Shown piece after piece: positions 1-7,009 of a stretch of 13,338 nucleotides of DNA; the stretch's first letter is position 1; the number at the start of each line of letters is the position of its first letter. The notes below the pieces were generated by a model that was not told where the DNA came from, ran no database searches, and worked only from the letters and a program-made list of their open reading frames with translations. A program made the translations under genes and the position numbers. The DNA is from Thermotogaceae bacterium. GTDB taxonomy: Bacteria > Thermotogota > Thermotogae > B21-G9 > HyVt-16. The stretch covers positions 1 through 13,338 of the forward strand of contig DQYP01000287.1 in NCBI GenBank assembly GCA_011043375.1. The letters are read 5' to 3'.

Positions 1-51
1 GTATTAATTAGTAGTGATGATGATATTAAGATGATATCAAATACATAGGGA

Positions 52-156
52 TAAGATCCCTCACATTCGTTCGGGATGACAAATACGTCACATTCGCTTG
101 TGATGACAAAAGAAGAAAAATGTCATTCCGAGGAACGATAGTGACGAGGAATCTTA
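52..156. repeat. Cluster of three short palindromic (REP-like) repeats
   Basis: Three related units lie just upstream of rtcB. Unit A (52-81) runs TAAGATCCC, then a middle part, then GGGATGACA. Unit B (87-107) runs GTCAC, then CGCTT, then GTGATGAC. Unit C (121-156) runs TGTCATTCC, then a middle part, then GGAATCTTA, and it is roughly the reverse complement of unit A. Each can fold on itself (ATCCC/GGGAT, GTCAC/GTGAT, ATTCC/GGAAT). The layout of inverted copies with a short internal hairpin matches the REP or small MITE-like repeats scattered between genes in many bacteria. That they are dispersed genome-wide is inference, because only one cluster is visible here. Unit C ends within 3 nt of the rtcB Shine-Dalgarno sequence, so transcript folding could affect rtcB expression. 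Confidence 0.6.
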
Positions 157-169
157 AAGAGGTGGGTAT

Positions 170-1600
170 ATGGATTTTAAAATAGAGAGAATGGATAAGT
201 ATATTTGGAAGATACCAAGATTCGGAAGAATGAAGGTGGATGGGATAATATTTACAGATGCTGAATCTATTAAGAACCCGGACATGATGGAGGCTTTCAA
301 ACAGGTGATAAACGTTGCAACGCTTCCTGGAATTGTGAAAGCCTCTTTTGCCATGCCGGATATTCATTGGGGATATGGTTTTCCAATAGGTGGAGTCGCT
401 GCATTCAACAGCGAGACTGGAGTAATATCCCCGGGTGGAGTCGGTTTTGACATAAATTGTGGGGTTAGATTACTTTCAGTTGGTTTGAAATATGAGGATG
501 TAAAGGACAAACTTGAAAAAATCGCAAGAAAAATATATGAAAATGTTCCTGTAGGAGTTGGCTCCACGGGTAACATCAAACTCAAGAAAAAAGATTTCAA
601 TAGAATGTGTCGTTTTGGTGCAAAATGGGCTGTTGAAAATGGTTATGGATCGTCGGAAGATTTCGATAGGATTGAGGATAATGGATTTTTAAACTATGCT
701 GATCCGAATTTGATAAGTACAAAGGCATTCGAAAGAGGAAAGGATGAACTTGGAACACTGGGTGCTGGAAATCATTTCATTGAAGTTCAATTAGTTGAGA
801 GTGTGTTCGATGAAGCCATCGCAAAGGTTTTCAATTTGGAGGTTGGTTCTGTGACCGTGATGATTCATACCGGTTCGAGGGGTTTCGGTCATCAAGTAGC
901 CACGGATTATATATCTTTGATGAAAAAGGAACTCAAAGATTTCAACAAGGATGTTCCGGATGCTCAACTTGTCTGTGCGCCGTTCAAAAGTTTGATTGGC
1001 CAGGATTATTTTTCTGCGATGGCATGTGCTGCCAATTATGCTTTTGCGAACAGGCAGATAATAACCCATCTCATTCGAAAAGTGTTTTTAGAGCTCTTCT
1101 CGAGGAATCTGAAGATTGGATTGATATACGATGTAGCACACAACATAGCGAAACTCGAAGAACACGAGTACAACGGTAAAGAAGTTAAAATGGTTGTACA
1201 CAGAAAGGGAGCAACGAGGGCTTTTGGGCCTGGCAATCCTAACATACCGGAAGTTTACAGAACACTGGGTCAACCTGTGATAATTCCAGGAGATATGGGA
1301 ACAGCATCTTATTTACTCGTCGGAACGAAGAAAGCGGAAAAGCTAACCTTTGGAACCACGGCACATGGCGCTGGAAGGGTTAAAGGAAGAAGACAGGCCT
1401 TGAAGACCTTGAATTACAATCAGGTGATTGAAGAATTGAGAAAGAGGGATATAATTGTTGTAAGCAGATCAAAGAGGACATTGGTGGAGGAGGCCCCGGA
1501 AGTTTACAAGGATGTGGACAGGGTGGTTGAGATAGTTTCTCAAATTGGTATTTCAAAAAAAGTTGTGAGGCTCGTACCGATCGCTGTTATAAAAGGATAA
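170..1600 (+). CDS. rtcB: RtcB family RNA-splicing ligase (GTP-dependent, 3'-phosphate/5'-OH)
   Basis: RtcB joins RNA ends bearing a 2',3'-cyclic phosphate or 3'-phosphate to a 5'-OH end, using GTP and Mn2+, in tRNA splicing or RNA repair. The 476-residue length is that of the long archaeal-type RtcB. Visible motifs: AMPDIHWGYGFPIGG (61-75); GGVGFDINCG with metal ligands D94 and C97; GAGNHF with H202; MIHTGSRGFGHQ with H233; DVAHN with H324; HRKGATRAFGPG (344-355); and TAHGAGR, whose H399 should be the guanylylated histidine by analogy with Pyrococcus RtcB. All expected catalytic residues are present. The ATG at 170 has the Shine-Dalgarno AGAGGTGGG about 5 nt upstream. No archease gene is adjacent. 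The next gene follows after 55 nt with no clear terminator, so co-transcription is likely. Confidence 0.95.
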   Translation: MDFKIERMDKYIWKIPRFGRMKVDGIIFTDAESIKNPDMMEAFKQVINVATLPGIVKASFAMPDIHWGYGFPIGGVAAFNSETGVISPGGVGFDINCGVRLLSVGLKYEDVKDKLEKIARKIYENVPVGVGSTGNIKLKKKDFNRMCRFGAKWAVENGYGSSEDFDRIEDNGFLNYADPNLISTKAFERGKDELGTLGAGNHFIEVQLVESVFDEAIAKVFNLEVGSVTVMIHTGSRGFGHQVATDYISLMKKELKDFNKDVPDAQLVCAPFKSLIGQDYFSAMACAANYAFANRQIITHLIRKVFLELFSRNLKIGLIYDVAHNIAKLEEHEYNGKEVKMVVHRKGATRAFGPGNPNIPEVYRTLGQPVIIPGDMGTASYLLVGTKKAEKLTFGTTAHGAGRVKGRRQALKTLNYNQVIEELRKRDIIVVSRSKRTLVEEAPEVYKDVDRVVEIVSQIGISKKVVRLVPIAVIKG

Positions 1601-1655
1601 ATTTTAGATAATTGTTCTAAATCCAATTTCAAATCTCAAAAGTGGGGGGAAAAGG

Positions 1656-2624
1656 TTGAATTCAAAGTTGATAATCATTTTTTTCTTTATCTTTGCTTTC
1701 AGCACCGTTTCACTTTCGAGATCTTATACCATTGATGAGCTCTTGAAGCTGCTTGAAAGAAATGTTCAATACGATTACCTCGAAAAGGAAATAGTTCCTG
1801 TGAATTTCTTTTCTTCATCTTCAAAGATGGGTATTTTTCCCTTGAACGATCAAAATCAAACGGGAGAATGGAATTTCAAATTGACTTTTCTTAAGTCTTT
1901 GAGCTTTTTTTCGAATCTCGAATATCATTCTAAAAAGTTCTACTTCGAAAATGGAATAGAATGGTCCTTGTTTAACAATAATGATTCGAAAGATATGTTA
2001 AAAACTACGATTTCAAAGAAGCTGGAATTGATAGATGTATATTTCAACTTGCTCAAAATGGAGATCAGTGTGAAACGATTGAAAGATTCAATAGATAAAA
2101 CGGATAATATGTGGAACACCACACTTCCGATAGACTATGGATTGTCCAGAATTGAGGAGAACTATCTTTTCAGTAGGATAAAATCCATGTGTGGTATAAC
2201 TGAGGATTTTGAAATTTCAATTCCAAAGGCTGAGATTTCATCTTTGAAGTTGAACTTAGGCTCCATATTGAACGCAGTGGTTTATTTGAACAGTCCTGAA
2301 AAGAAAAAACCTGAACTCTCGGTTATCTTCTCGATTTCCCAAATATCCCCCAAAACATCAAGGTTGAATGCGGGATTCAATTTTGTTTGGGAAAACGCAA
2401 AGATGGAGAACGATAATTTATCAGGGGAGACCTCAAAGATTAAGAAATTGTATTCACAATTTGAATATTTGAAAGATGTGTTGAAAAGTTACCGACTGAA
2501 TCTTTCAAGGTTGGAAAATAATAGTATCGAATATCATAACGTCAGGAGAATATTGGAGGATTATACAATAGAAACTTACAGACTTTATTATCAATTAAAA
2601 ATTTTGGAGGAGATAGTTGAATGA
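1656..2624 (+). CDS. Putative exported TolC-like (outer membrane efflux) protein, half length
   Basis: The start is TTG at 1656, with GGGGGGA about 5 nt upstream. The 322-residue product begins with a signal peptide or membrane anchor (residues 4-20, very hydrophobic, no lipobox cysteine). YTIDELLKLLERN (24-36) then resembles the opening helix of TolC-family outer membrane proteins. Helical stretches follow around 112-150 (KKLELIDVYFNLLKMEISVKR) and 258-322, with charged heptad-like patterns and a C-terminal YRLYYQLKILEEIVE typical of TolC-like ends. Canonical TolC proteins are about 430-490 residues, so this one is short and could be a degenerate or toga-specific envelope protein. It overlaps the next gene by ATGA, pointing to translational coupling with a membrane protein. 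The family assignment is tentative; the signal peptide and coiled-coil character are what I see. Confidence 0.5.
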   Translation: MNSKLIIIFFFIFAFSTVSLSRSYTIDELLKLLERNVQYDYLEKEIVPVNFFSSSSKMGIFPLNDQNQTGEWNFKLTFLKSLSFFSNLEYHSKKFYFENGIEWSLFNNNDSKDMLKTTISKKLELIDVYFNLLKMEISVKRLKDSIDKTDNMWNTTLPIDYGLSRIEENYLFSRIKSMCGITEDFEISIPKAEISSLKLNLGSILNAVVYLNSPEKKKPELSVIFSISQISPKTSRLNAGFNFVWENAKMENDNLSGETSKIKKLYSQFEYLKDVLKSYRLNLSRLENNSIEYHNVRRILEDYTIETYRLYYQLKILEEIVE

Positions 2625-3688
2625 TGAACAACTTTTTAATGCAGGGTGGCCCCAAGAAGATAGCGGCAAGGTTCATCTTGCTGTATGGGCTTATCTTTTT
2701 GCTTTTATCTTTCATATACCCTGATGTTTTCACAATAATCGTCAGCACCATGGCAATAGTTCTGATAATAGATCCGATAGTTGAGGTTTTGATGAAACTT
2801 CGTGGTATGGTTAGAATGTTTGCCATAATTATGGCTTTATTGATCTTCTTTTTGTCGATCCTTTCACTGATTGTATTGCTCGCCCCCTCTGTTATAGAGC
2901 AAGCTGGAAATTTTTACAATTTCATGGTCAACTTTTTCGAGAACAAGCAATGGGAAGGTTATTTTTCGAAATATCCGGATATACAGAAGAGTGTTTCAGA
3001 TATACTCATTAAGATTCAGCCTAAATTTTTGGATTTTGTGGCGAATGCCATTTCCAATATAACCAAGATGACTCCGCAGATTATAAGTTTCCTATTCTAT
3101 GTCATTCTTGGTTCGATATATTTAGCCTTTTACTTCCCGGAATTTAAAAGAAAAATAGGAATAATATTTCCCCGGATTGCCAGAAGGGAAGCCTTGGACT
3201 TTCTCAGAGAAACCTACTTACAACTTAGACAATTTGTTATATCCTTATTCTTGGTGGCTTTGATTGTTGGAATATCCTTTGGAGTGTTCTTGCTGTTTAT
3301 AGGTGTGAAATATTCTTTACTTTTGGGGGTTTGGGCAGCGATTACCAATCTGATCCCAATAGTTGGTGTTGTTCTTGAAATCATACCTTTGCTTCTCACA
3401 GGTGTATCAATGGGACTGAAAGCTGTTGTAACTATAGCCATAGCGGTTGCGGTTGTTCACACAACTGCGTTTGTTATCTTTTTGAAACTCATGAAAGGTT
3501 ATATAAAAATAAATCCTGTAGTTATGATTTTCATGATACTTCTATCGACTCAGATATTTGGAATGATTGGAGCCTTCATAGCTGTTCCATTGACCATAGT
3601 GATCAGGTTGTACTGGCAATATTTCATTTATCCTTGGCTGGAAGGTAAGAAACTCGACAAAGTTGAAAAAAATGGGGAGGAGAAGTAA
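2621..3688 (+). CDS. AI-2E family (PerM/UPF0118) transporter-like membrane protein
   Basis: This 355-residue polytopic membrane protein has two hydrophobic segments near the N-terminus (about 16-50) and more at 63-90, 152-172, 205-258, 268-290 and 300-335. A soluble stretch lies between 95 and 150, the usual AI-2E family layout. The hallmark NLIPIVGVVLEIIP (243-256) matches the family's DLIP...G...P motif, and GMIGAFIAVPL (314-324) matches its conserved C-terminal loop. Named members range from autoinducer-2 export (TqsA) to Na+/H+ exchange, so the substrate here is unknown. The start is ATG at 2621 with GGAGGA at 2606-2611, overlapping the previous stop. Its 3' end carries the GGGGAGGAG Shine-Dalgarno sequence of holA, so the five genes look like one operon. 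Confidence 0.88.
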   Translation: MMNNFLMQGGPKKIAARFILLYGLIFLLLSFIYPDVFTIIVSTMAIVLIIDPIVEVLMKLRGMVRMFAIIMALLIFFLSILSLIVLLAPSVIEQAGNFYNFMVNFFENKQWEGYFSKYPDIQKSVSDILIKIQPKFLDFVANAISNITKMTPQIISFLFYVILGSIYLAFYFPEFKRKIGIIFPRIARREALDFLRETYLQLRQFVISLFLVALIVGISFGVFLLFIGVKYSLLLGVWAAITNLIPIVGVVLEIIPLLLTGVSMGLKAVVTIAIAVAVVHTTAFVIFLKLMKGYIKINPVVMIFMILLSTQIFGMIGAFIAVPLTIVIRLYWQYFIYPWLEGKKLDKVEKNGEEK

Positions 3689-3689
3689 T

Positions 3690-4649
3690 TTGGTAAAAAT
3701 TTTAAAAGGTGAATCCAAGGTTTTGAAAATTGAGACTCTGAAAAAGGAATTTGGATTCTTCAAAGTCTTCGATCTTGAGAATGAATCATTCAACATCCTT
3801 TTGAATGTCTTGAAGAACAAGCCGATCTTTCAAGATGAGATCGTCTTGTTTGTGAAGAATTTTGATTCTTTGAATAAGAATCAAAAGAAGGAATTGATTG
3901 AAATTCTTGACTCCATCAAAGATTTGGAAGGTTTCAAAGTATTCATCGATTCAGAAAACAAATTAGGAAATTTCGACGTGATTGATTTGAGCCTACCACA
4001 GCCTTGGAAGCTTGAGAAGTGGCTGGGTTTGATTGAAAAGATGGCTGAGAAAAAATCTTTGAAGCTCGATGAAGAAGCTTTGAAATTGATCTTCGAAAGG
4101 ACGGGTCCAAATTACGATAGAATCCATCGAGAGATCGAAAAGCTGAGTTTGTATTCGATGGATGAAAAGGCAGGAAAAGTAGATATCGACACCGTTGAAA
4201 ATGTTATCCATGATTACAACAATGTTATTCTGGATGATTTGATGTTCGCTATTTCTTCAGGTAATTTGGAGGGCATTAGTGACCTATTCGACGATACCTT
4301 TGAGGTGATCGATCTTCAATTGTTACTTTACAGTTTGGCTGACCATTTCACAACTTTATTCAAGATCCTCTGCAGTGTTGAATATAAAGAAAAATACTCT
4401 TGGAAGGATATTGTTGAAGCTTCAAGAGAACTTTCGATAAGTTCTGCAAAAGTTGCGAGATTTCTCGGGTTCAACTTCAAGAATCAGATGTATAAGAACA
4501 CAAACCATGTTGAGCTGTATGATCTTGAAAAATTAACGAATATTTTGGGAAAAATAATCGATATTCAGTACGAATTCAGATCCACTGAATCAAGCAAAAC
4601 GGTTTTGAAAAACAGGTTGATAGAGATATCAAGAATAGTATATAATTGA
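3690..4649 (+). CDS. holA: DNA polymerase III delta subunit (clamp loader)
   Basis: The delta subunit opens the beta sliding clamp as part of the clamp loader. From the TTG at 3690 the protein is 319 residues, usual for HolA. This start is preferred over the in-frame TTG at 3663 because GGGGAGGAG (3674-3682) lies 7 nt upstream of 3690, and the longer form would read through that site. Family features: a divergent N-terminal domain with no Walker A; LPQPWKLEKWL (102-112), the linker seen in delta proteins; LDEEALKLIFERTG (126-139); DRIHREIEKLSLY (143-155); and ILDDLMFAISSGN (180-192), opening the C-terminal collar domain. The start lies 1 nt after the AI-2E gene's stop. An essential replication gene in an operon of membrane proteins is not unusual for compact Thermotogota chromosomes. 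Confidence 0.85.
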   Translation: MVKILKGESKVLKIETLKKEFGFFKVFDLENESFNILLNVLKNKPIFQDEIVLFVKNFDSLNKNQKKELIEILDSIKDLEGFKVFIDSENKLGNFDVIDLSLPQPWKLEKWLGLIEKMAEKKSLKLDEEALKLIFERTGPNYDRIHREIEKLSLYSMDEKAGKVDIDTVENVIHDYNNVILDDLMFAISSGNLEGISDLFDDTFEVIDLQLLLYSLADHFTTLFKILCSVEYKEKYSWKDIVEASRELSISSAKVARFLGFNFKNQMYKNTNHVELYDLEKLTNILGKIIDIQYEFRSTESSKTVLKNRLIEISRIVYN

Positions 4650-4674
4650 AAACAAAAAGTTTGGGGTGGCAACT

Positions 4675-5862
4675 TTGGCAACTCTGTCGATAATTCTTGG
4701 ATTAACCTCGCTGATAGTGTCGCAATATTTTTTCAAGAAGATACAGCTTTCCATACTTGTAGCAGTAATCGTAACGGGTTTGGTTGGTTCATTCCATAAT
4801 CTCTCAAACTTTTATACGGCTTTTTTTTCTACCATTGGAGATCTTTCCTTCTGGAAGGTAATGATAACCATCTTCTCCATCTTTTTGCTCAGCGAATTGA
4901 TGAAAAACAGTGGTGATGTGGATAGATTCTCAGCTAATCTTCAGCACATATTCATGGGATCGGAATTGATAATTGCGATGGTGCCTGCGCTGATAGGACT
5001 CTTACCGATGCCAGGTGGAGCTATGTTCACCGCTCCAATAGTTAAAGAGGTTGGAGAAAGATTGAACATAAAGTCGAGCAAGCAGATGATCGCTAATTAT
5101 TGGTTCAGGCATGTTATGGAATTTTTCTGGCCAATGTACCCAGCGATTGTTTTACTATCAGCCTTTGCACAGAAAGATGTAAGACAACTTTTTCTGTATC
5201 AAGCTCCTTTTGGAATCTTGGCTTTTGGGTTGGGAATATTCTTTTTCATTACGAACAAAAGACTCAAATTTCAAAAAGATGGTAGAAAATTTTTCCGGCT
5301 TTTTTATCATATATGGCCAATATTAACAGTCATCATCTTTATATTTTTCTTCAAAATAGAGGGTTATCTATCAGTTTTAATTGTCGCACTTTTATATGGA
5401 TTCATGAACTTTAAGGTGTTGAAAAGATCCTTTTTAAGAAGTTTGAAATACGATATATTCATACTCTTTTTTCTTGTTTTCTTTTACAAATCCTTTTTAA
5501 ATGTGAGTGGTATAAGTAATGAAGTTCCCAACGAAATATACAATCTTGGAATTTCTCCTTTGGTCTTGATACCAATTTTACCGATGATCTCAGGTTTTTT
5601 GACGGGAGTTACCCAAGCCTCCATAGGTATGAGTTTCTCCGCAATAGCGGGTATAATTGCGATAACAAGTCATCCACTCATTGGATATATAACCGCTTAT
5701 TTTTTCGGTGTTTTTGGTGTTCTGCTTTCGCCGCTTCATCTGTGTCTAATTCTCACGGTTGAGTACTACAAAGTGAGTTTTAAGACCGTGTATCGCTTGA
5801 TGTTGCCCATAATATCGATTTTGATGGTCGTTATACTCGTGATCTGGTTCTCAACTATGTGA
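4675..5862 (+). CDS. DUF401 family integral membrane protein (putative anion/organic acid permease-like)
   Basis: The product is very hydrophobic, with about 10 predicted membrane segments over 395 residues. IGLLPMPGGAMFTAPIV (about 107-123) and the partly symmetric GFLTGVTQASIGMSFSA in the second half are the signature loops of DUF401, which I place near the ion-transporter/GntP-like permeases with inverted repeats. WFRHVMEFFWPMYPAI after the first signature is also typical. No member has a firmly known substrate, so function is left open. I choose TTG at 4675 over GTG at 4666 because GGGGTGG (4663-4669) sits 5 nt before it; GTG 4666 would lie inside that Shine-Dalgarno sequence and has none of its own. 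The gene ends tail-to-tail with the minus-strand zinc-ribbon gene, overlapping it by 8 bp. Confidence 0.82.
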   Translation: MATLSIILGLTSLIVSQYFFKKIQLSILVAVIVTGLVGSFHNLSNFYTAFFSTIGDLSFWKVMITIFSIFLLSELMKNSGDVDRFSANLQHIFMGSELIIAMVPALIGLLPMPGGAMFTAPIVKEVGERLNIKSSKQMIANYWFRHVMEFFWPMYPAIVLLSAFAQKDVRQLFLYQAPFGILAFGLGIFFFITNKRLKFQKDGRKFFRLFYHIWPILTVIIFIFFFKIEGYLSVLIVALLYGFMNFKVLKRSFLRSLKYDIFILFFLVFFYKSFLNVSGISNEVPNEIYNLGISPLVLIPILPMISGFLTGVTQASIGMSFSAIAGIIAITSHPLIGYITAYFFGVFGVLLSPLHLCLILTVEYYKVSFKTVYRLMLPIISILMVVILVIWFSTM

Positions 5863-6193
5863 TTTTTTCCTTATGAAATTTTTGAAAGCTCATCGACTTC
5901 TTTTGAATTTTTACAGCTTTGGTTATGATATCATCGTGTAGAGGCTTCAGTTTCATAATTATTTTGCCTATAGGAAGCATTTTTGATATAGATTTCTGGA
6001 TTCTAAGTGCAGTTTCTAACTCTTCTTCTGTTATATAACCGAGTTGCACCAATATCTCTCCGAGTCTTGGTCTCGGATATATTTGTACCAATCTTCCCCC
6101 ACAGCTTTGACAAGTGTTTTTGATCCCGTTCATATAAGAAGCAGCGGAATAGTAAGTCTTTCCACAATCTGCACAGACAAATACATAAGCCAA
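5855..6193 (-). CDS. Small zinc-ribbon protein with MshEN-like (GspE N-terminal) c-di-GMP-binding-type domain
   Basis: This protein has 112 residues and no ATPase domain. The N-terminus has a four-cysteine zinc ribbon: C7xxC10 and C28xxC31 (CADC...CQSCGG). Residues 43-66 fit the 24-residue MshEN motif RLGxx(L)(V)xxGxI...LxxALxxQ exactly, from R43-L44-G45 to Q66. A second, weaker copy runs from P74-I75-G76 to Q97, with Pro replacing the first Arg and Lys at the second conserved Gly position. MshEN domains of MshE and related ATPases bind cyclic-di-GMP through such paired motifs, so binding is plausible, but the second half is degenerate. The start is TTG at 6191-6193 with AGGGGG 7 nt upstream. 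Two short convergent stops close the gene at 5855. The function is not known; it could be a c-di-GMP adaptor. Confidence 0.75.
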   Translation of the reverse strand: MAYVFVCADCGKTYYSAASYMNGIKNTCQSCGGRLVQIYPRPRLGEILVQLGYITEEELETALRIQKSISKMLPIGKIIMKLKPLHDDIITKAVKIQKKSMSFQKFHKEKIT

Positions 6194-6249
6194 AGAGAAT
6201 CCCCCTATTTTTCATCAAAATTCATCATACAAATTTTATCATATAAAAA

Positions 6250-6343
6250 TAAAAAAACGAAGCGCCCTATCGAGCACTCCGCCACGCCCTTCTTTCATGG
6301 CTTTCAACTTGTCCCCATTCTTCTTTTATTTTTAGCGGGGCTG
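6250..6343 (-). ncRNA. Candidate small structured RNA (about 95 nt) with intrinsic terminator
   Basis: This GC-rich island in AT-rich intergenic DNA can be read as a transcript on the minus strand with three consecutive hairpins. Hairpin 1: CCCCG (6336-6340) with UGGGG (6313-6317). Hairpin 2: GCCAUG (6296-6301) with CGUGGC (6281-6286), 9-nt loop. Hairpin 3: GGAGUGC (6274-6280) with GCGCUUC (6259-6265), followed by a G and seven U. Each stem contains at least one G-U pair that would be an A-C mismatch in a plus-strand transcript, which favours minus-strand transcription. A promoter-like pair TTGCGT-18-TAAAAT sits at 6349-6378, placing the start near 6343. It matches no RNA family I recognise. 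It could be a free sRNA or an attenuated leader of the zinc-ribbon/MshEN gene 60 nt downstream. Confidence 0.5.
6251..6280 (-). terminator. Rho-independent terminator of the candidate small RNA
   Basis: A 7-bp stem (GGAGUGC with GCGCUUC, two G-U pairs) and an 8-nt loop are followed within 1 nt by seven U, reading leftwards. No T tract follows the hairpin on the plus strand, so the terminator acts only on minus-strand transcription. Confidence 0.65.
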
Positions 6344-6348
6344 TATAT

Positions 6349-6378
6349 ATTTTAACATTATGTGGAGCAAAAACGCAA
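6349..6378 (-). promoter_or_regulatory. Putative promoter of the minus-strand small RNA
   Basis: The minus strand has TTGCGT (6373-6378) and TAAAAT (6349-6354) separated by 18 nt, close to the sigma-70 consensus. The expected start is about 6342-6344, just before the first hairpin. Positions are seen; promoter activity is inferred. Confidence 0.4.
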
Positions 6379-6402
6379 ATTATAGAGAATAAATCATAAT
6401 GT

Positions 6403-6408
6403 TATAAT
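6403..6408 (+). promoter_or_regulatory. Putative -10 element for the chromate transporter pair
   Basis: A perfect TATAAT lies 35 nt before the first CHR start. The region 17 nt upstream (TTATAG, 6380-6385) matches the -35 consensus only weakly, so strength is uncertain. It would be divergent from the small-RNA promoter. Confidence 0.35.
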
Positions 6409-6442
6409 TGATTCAAAGCGGCGATGGGAGCGTGAATGAATC

Positions 6443-7009
6443 TTGGAGAAACCAAGTTTAATTAAAGTTTTTTTGATTTTTATGAAGATCAGTGCTATAG
6501 GTTTCGGTGGAGGATACGGGATACTTCCATTGATGAGAGAGGAGCTGGTAGAGAAAAGGAAAATCATGAGTACCTCGGATTTTTACCATGCGATTGCTCA
6601 AGCACAATCACTTCCTGGGCCTATTGCTGTGAATACTTCCATATTTGTAGGTTTGAAATTGTTCGGTATCCTTGGAGCTGTGATTTTAACATTCGGAGTC
6701 GTTGTTCCTCCTTTCTTCGCGATTCTTATAATTGCAAATTTGATCGATAGATTTGGAAATCTTGAAGTTTTTCGAAATTTTTTAAAGGGAGCAAGAATAG
6801 CTATCGTTGTGATAATAATAGACTTTGCTGTAAGACTATCGAGAAGGAATTTGAGGGATATTTCAAGTGCTGTCATTATATTTATCGGTGTACTTTTAAC
6901 CTTTTTTTTGAAAATACCGGTTATTTTGGCGTTTTTGATCACTGCTTTTTTTATATACATCGTACCCCATAAGAAAGATATCAAAAGCATCAGGATTGAT
7001 GAAAAATGA
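6443..7009 (+). CDS. Chromate transporter, short-chain CHR family, N-terminal-half type
   Basis: CHR proteins are membrane anion transporters; the best-known members export chromate. This 188-residue protein is a single CHR domain, so it is a short-chain member expected to act together with the next gene. Signature residues: IGFGGGYGILPLMREELVEK (19-38) and the LPGPIAVNTSIFVG loop with PGP at 58-60. Four or five hydrophobic segments follow up to 180. The TTG at 6443 is the only in-frame start that includes the full first helix, since an in-frame stop lies 6 nt upstream. Its Shine-Dalgarno sequence GGGAG (6426-6430) sits 12 nt away, a long spacing that may lower translation. The stop overlaps the next start by ATGA. 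Real substrates in organisms without chromate exposure are often unknown. Confidence 0.88.
   Translation: MEKPSLIKVFLIFMKISAIGFGGGYGILPLMREELVEKRKIMSTSDFYHAIAQAQSLPGPIAVNTSIFVGLKLFGILGAVILTFGVVVPPFFAILIIANLIDRFGNLEVFRNFLKGARIAIVVIIIDFAVRLSRRNLRDISSAVIIFIGVLLTFFLKIPVILAFLITAFFIYIVPHKKDIKSIRIDEK

Noticed and set aside
3663..3689. Longer holA start at TTG 3663
   Set aside because: It would translate across the GGGGAGGAG Shine-Dalgarno sequence that serves TTG 3690, and it adds residues unlike delta N-termini.
6044..6355. 103-codon plus-strand reading frame over the small-RNA island
   Set aside because: It runs antisense to the zinc-ribbon gene and through hairpins, has no Shine-Dalgarno sequence, and its protein shows no recognisable motif.
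6419..6442. Fluoride riboswitch-like GGCGATGG before the CHR genes
   Set aside because: Only the short GGCGATGG matches. The pairing partners and the downstream conserved segment (CTGATGGC-like) are missing.
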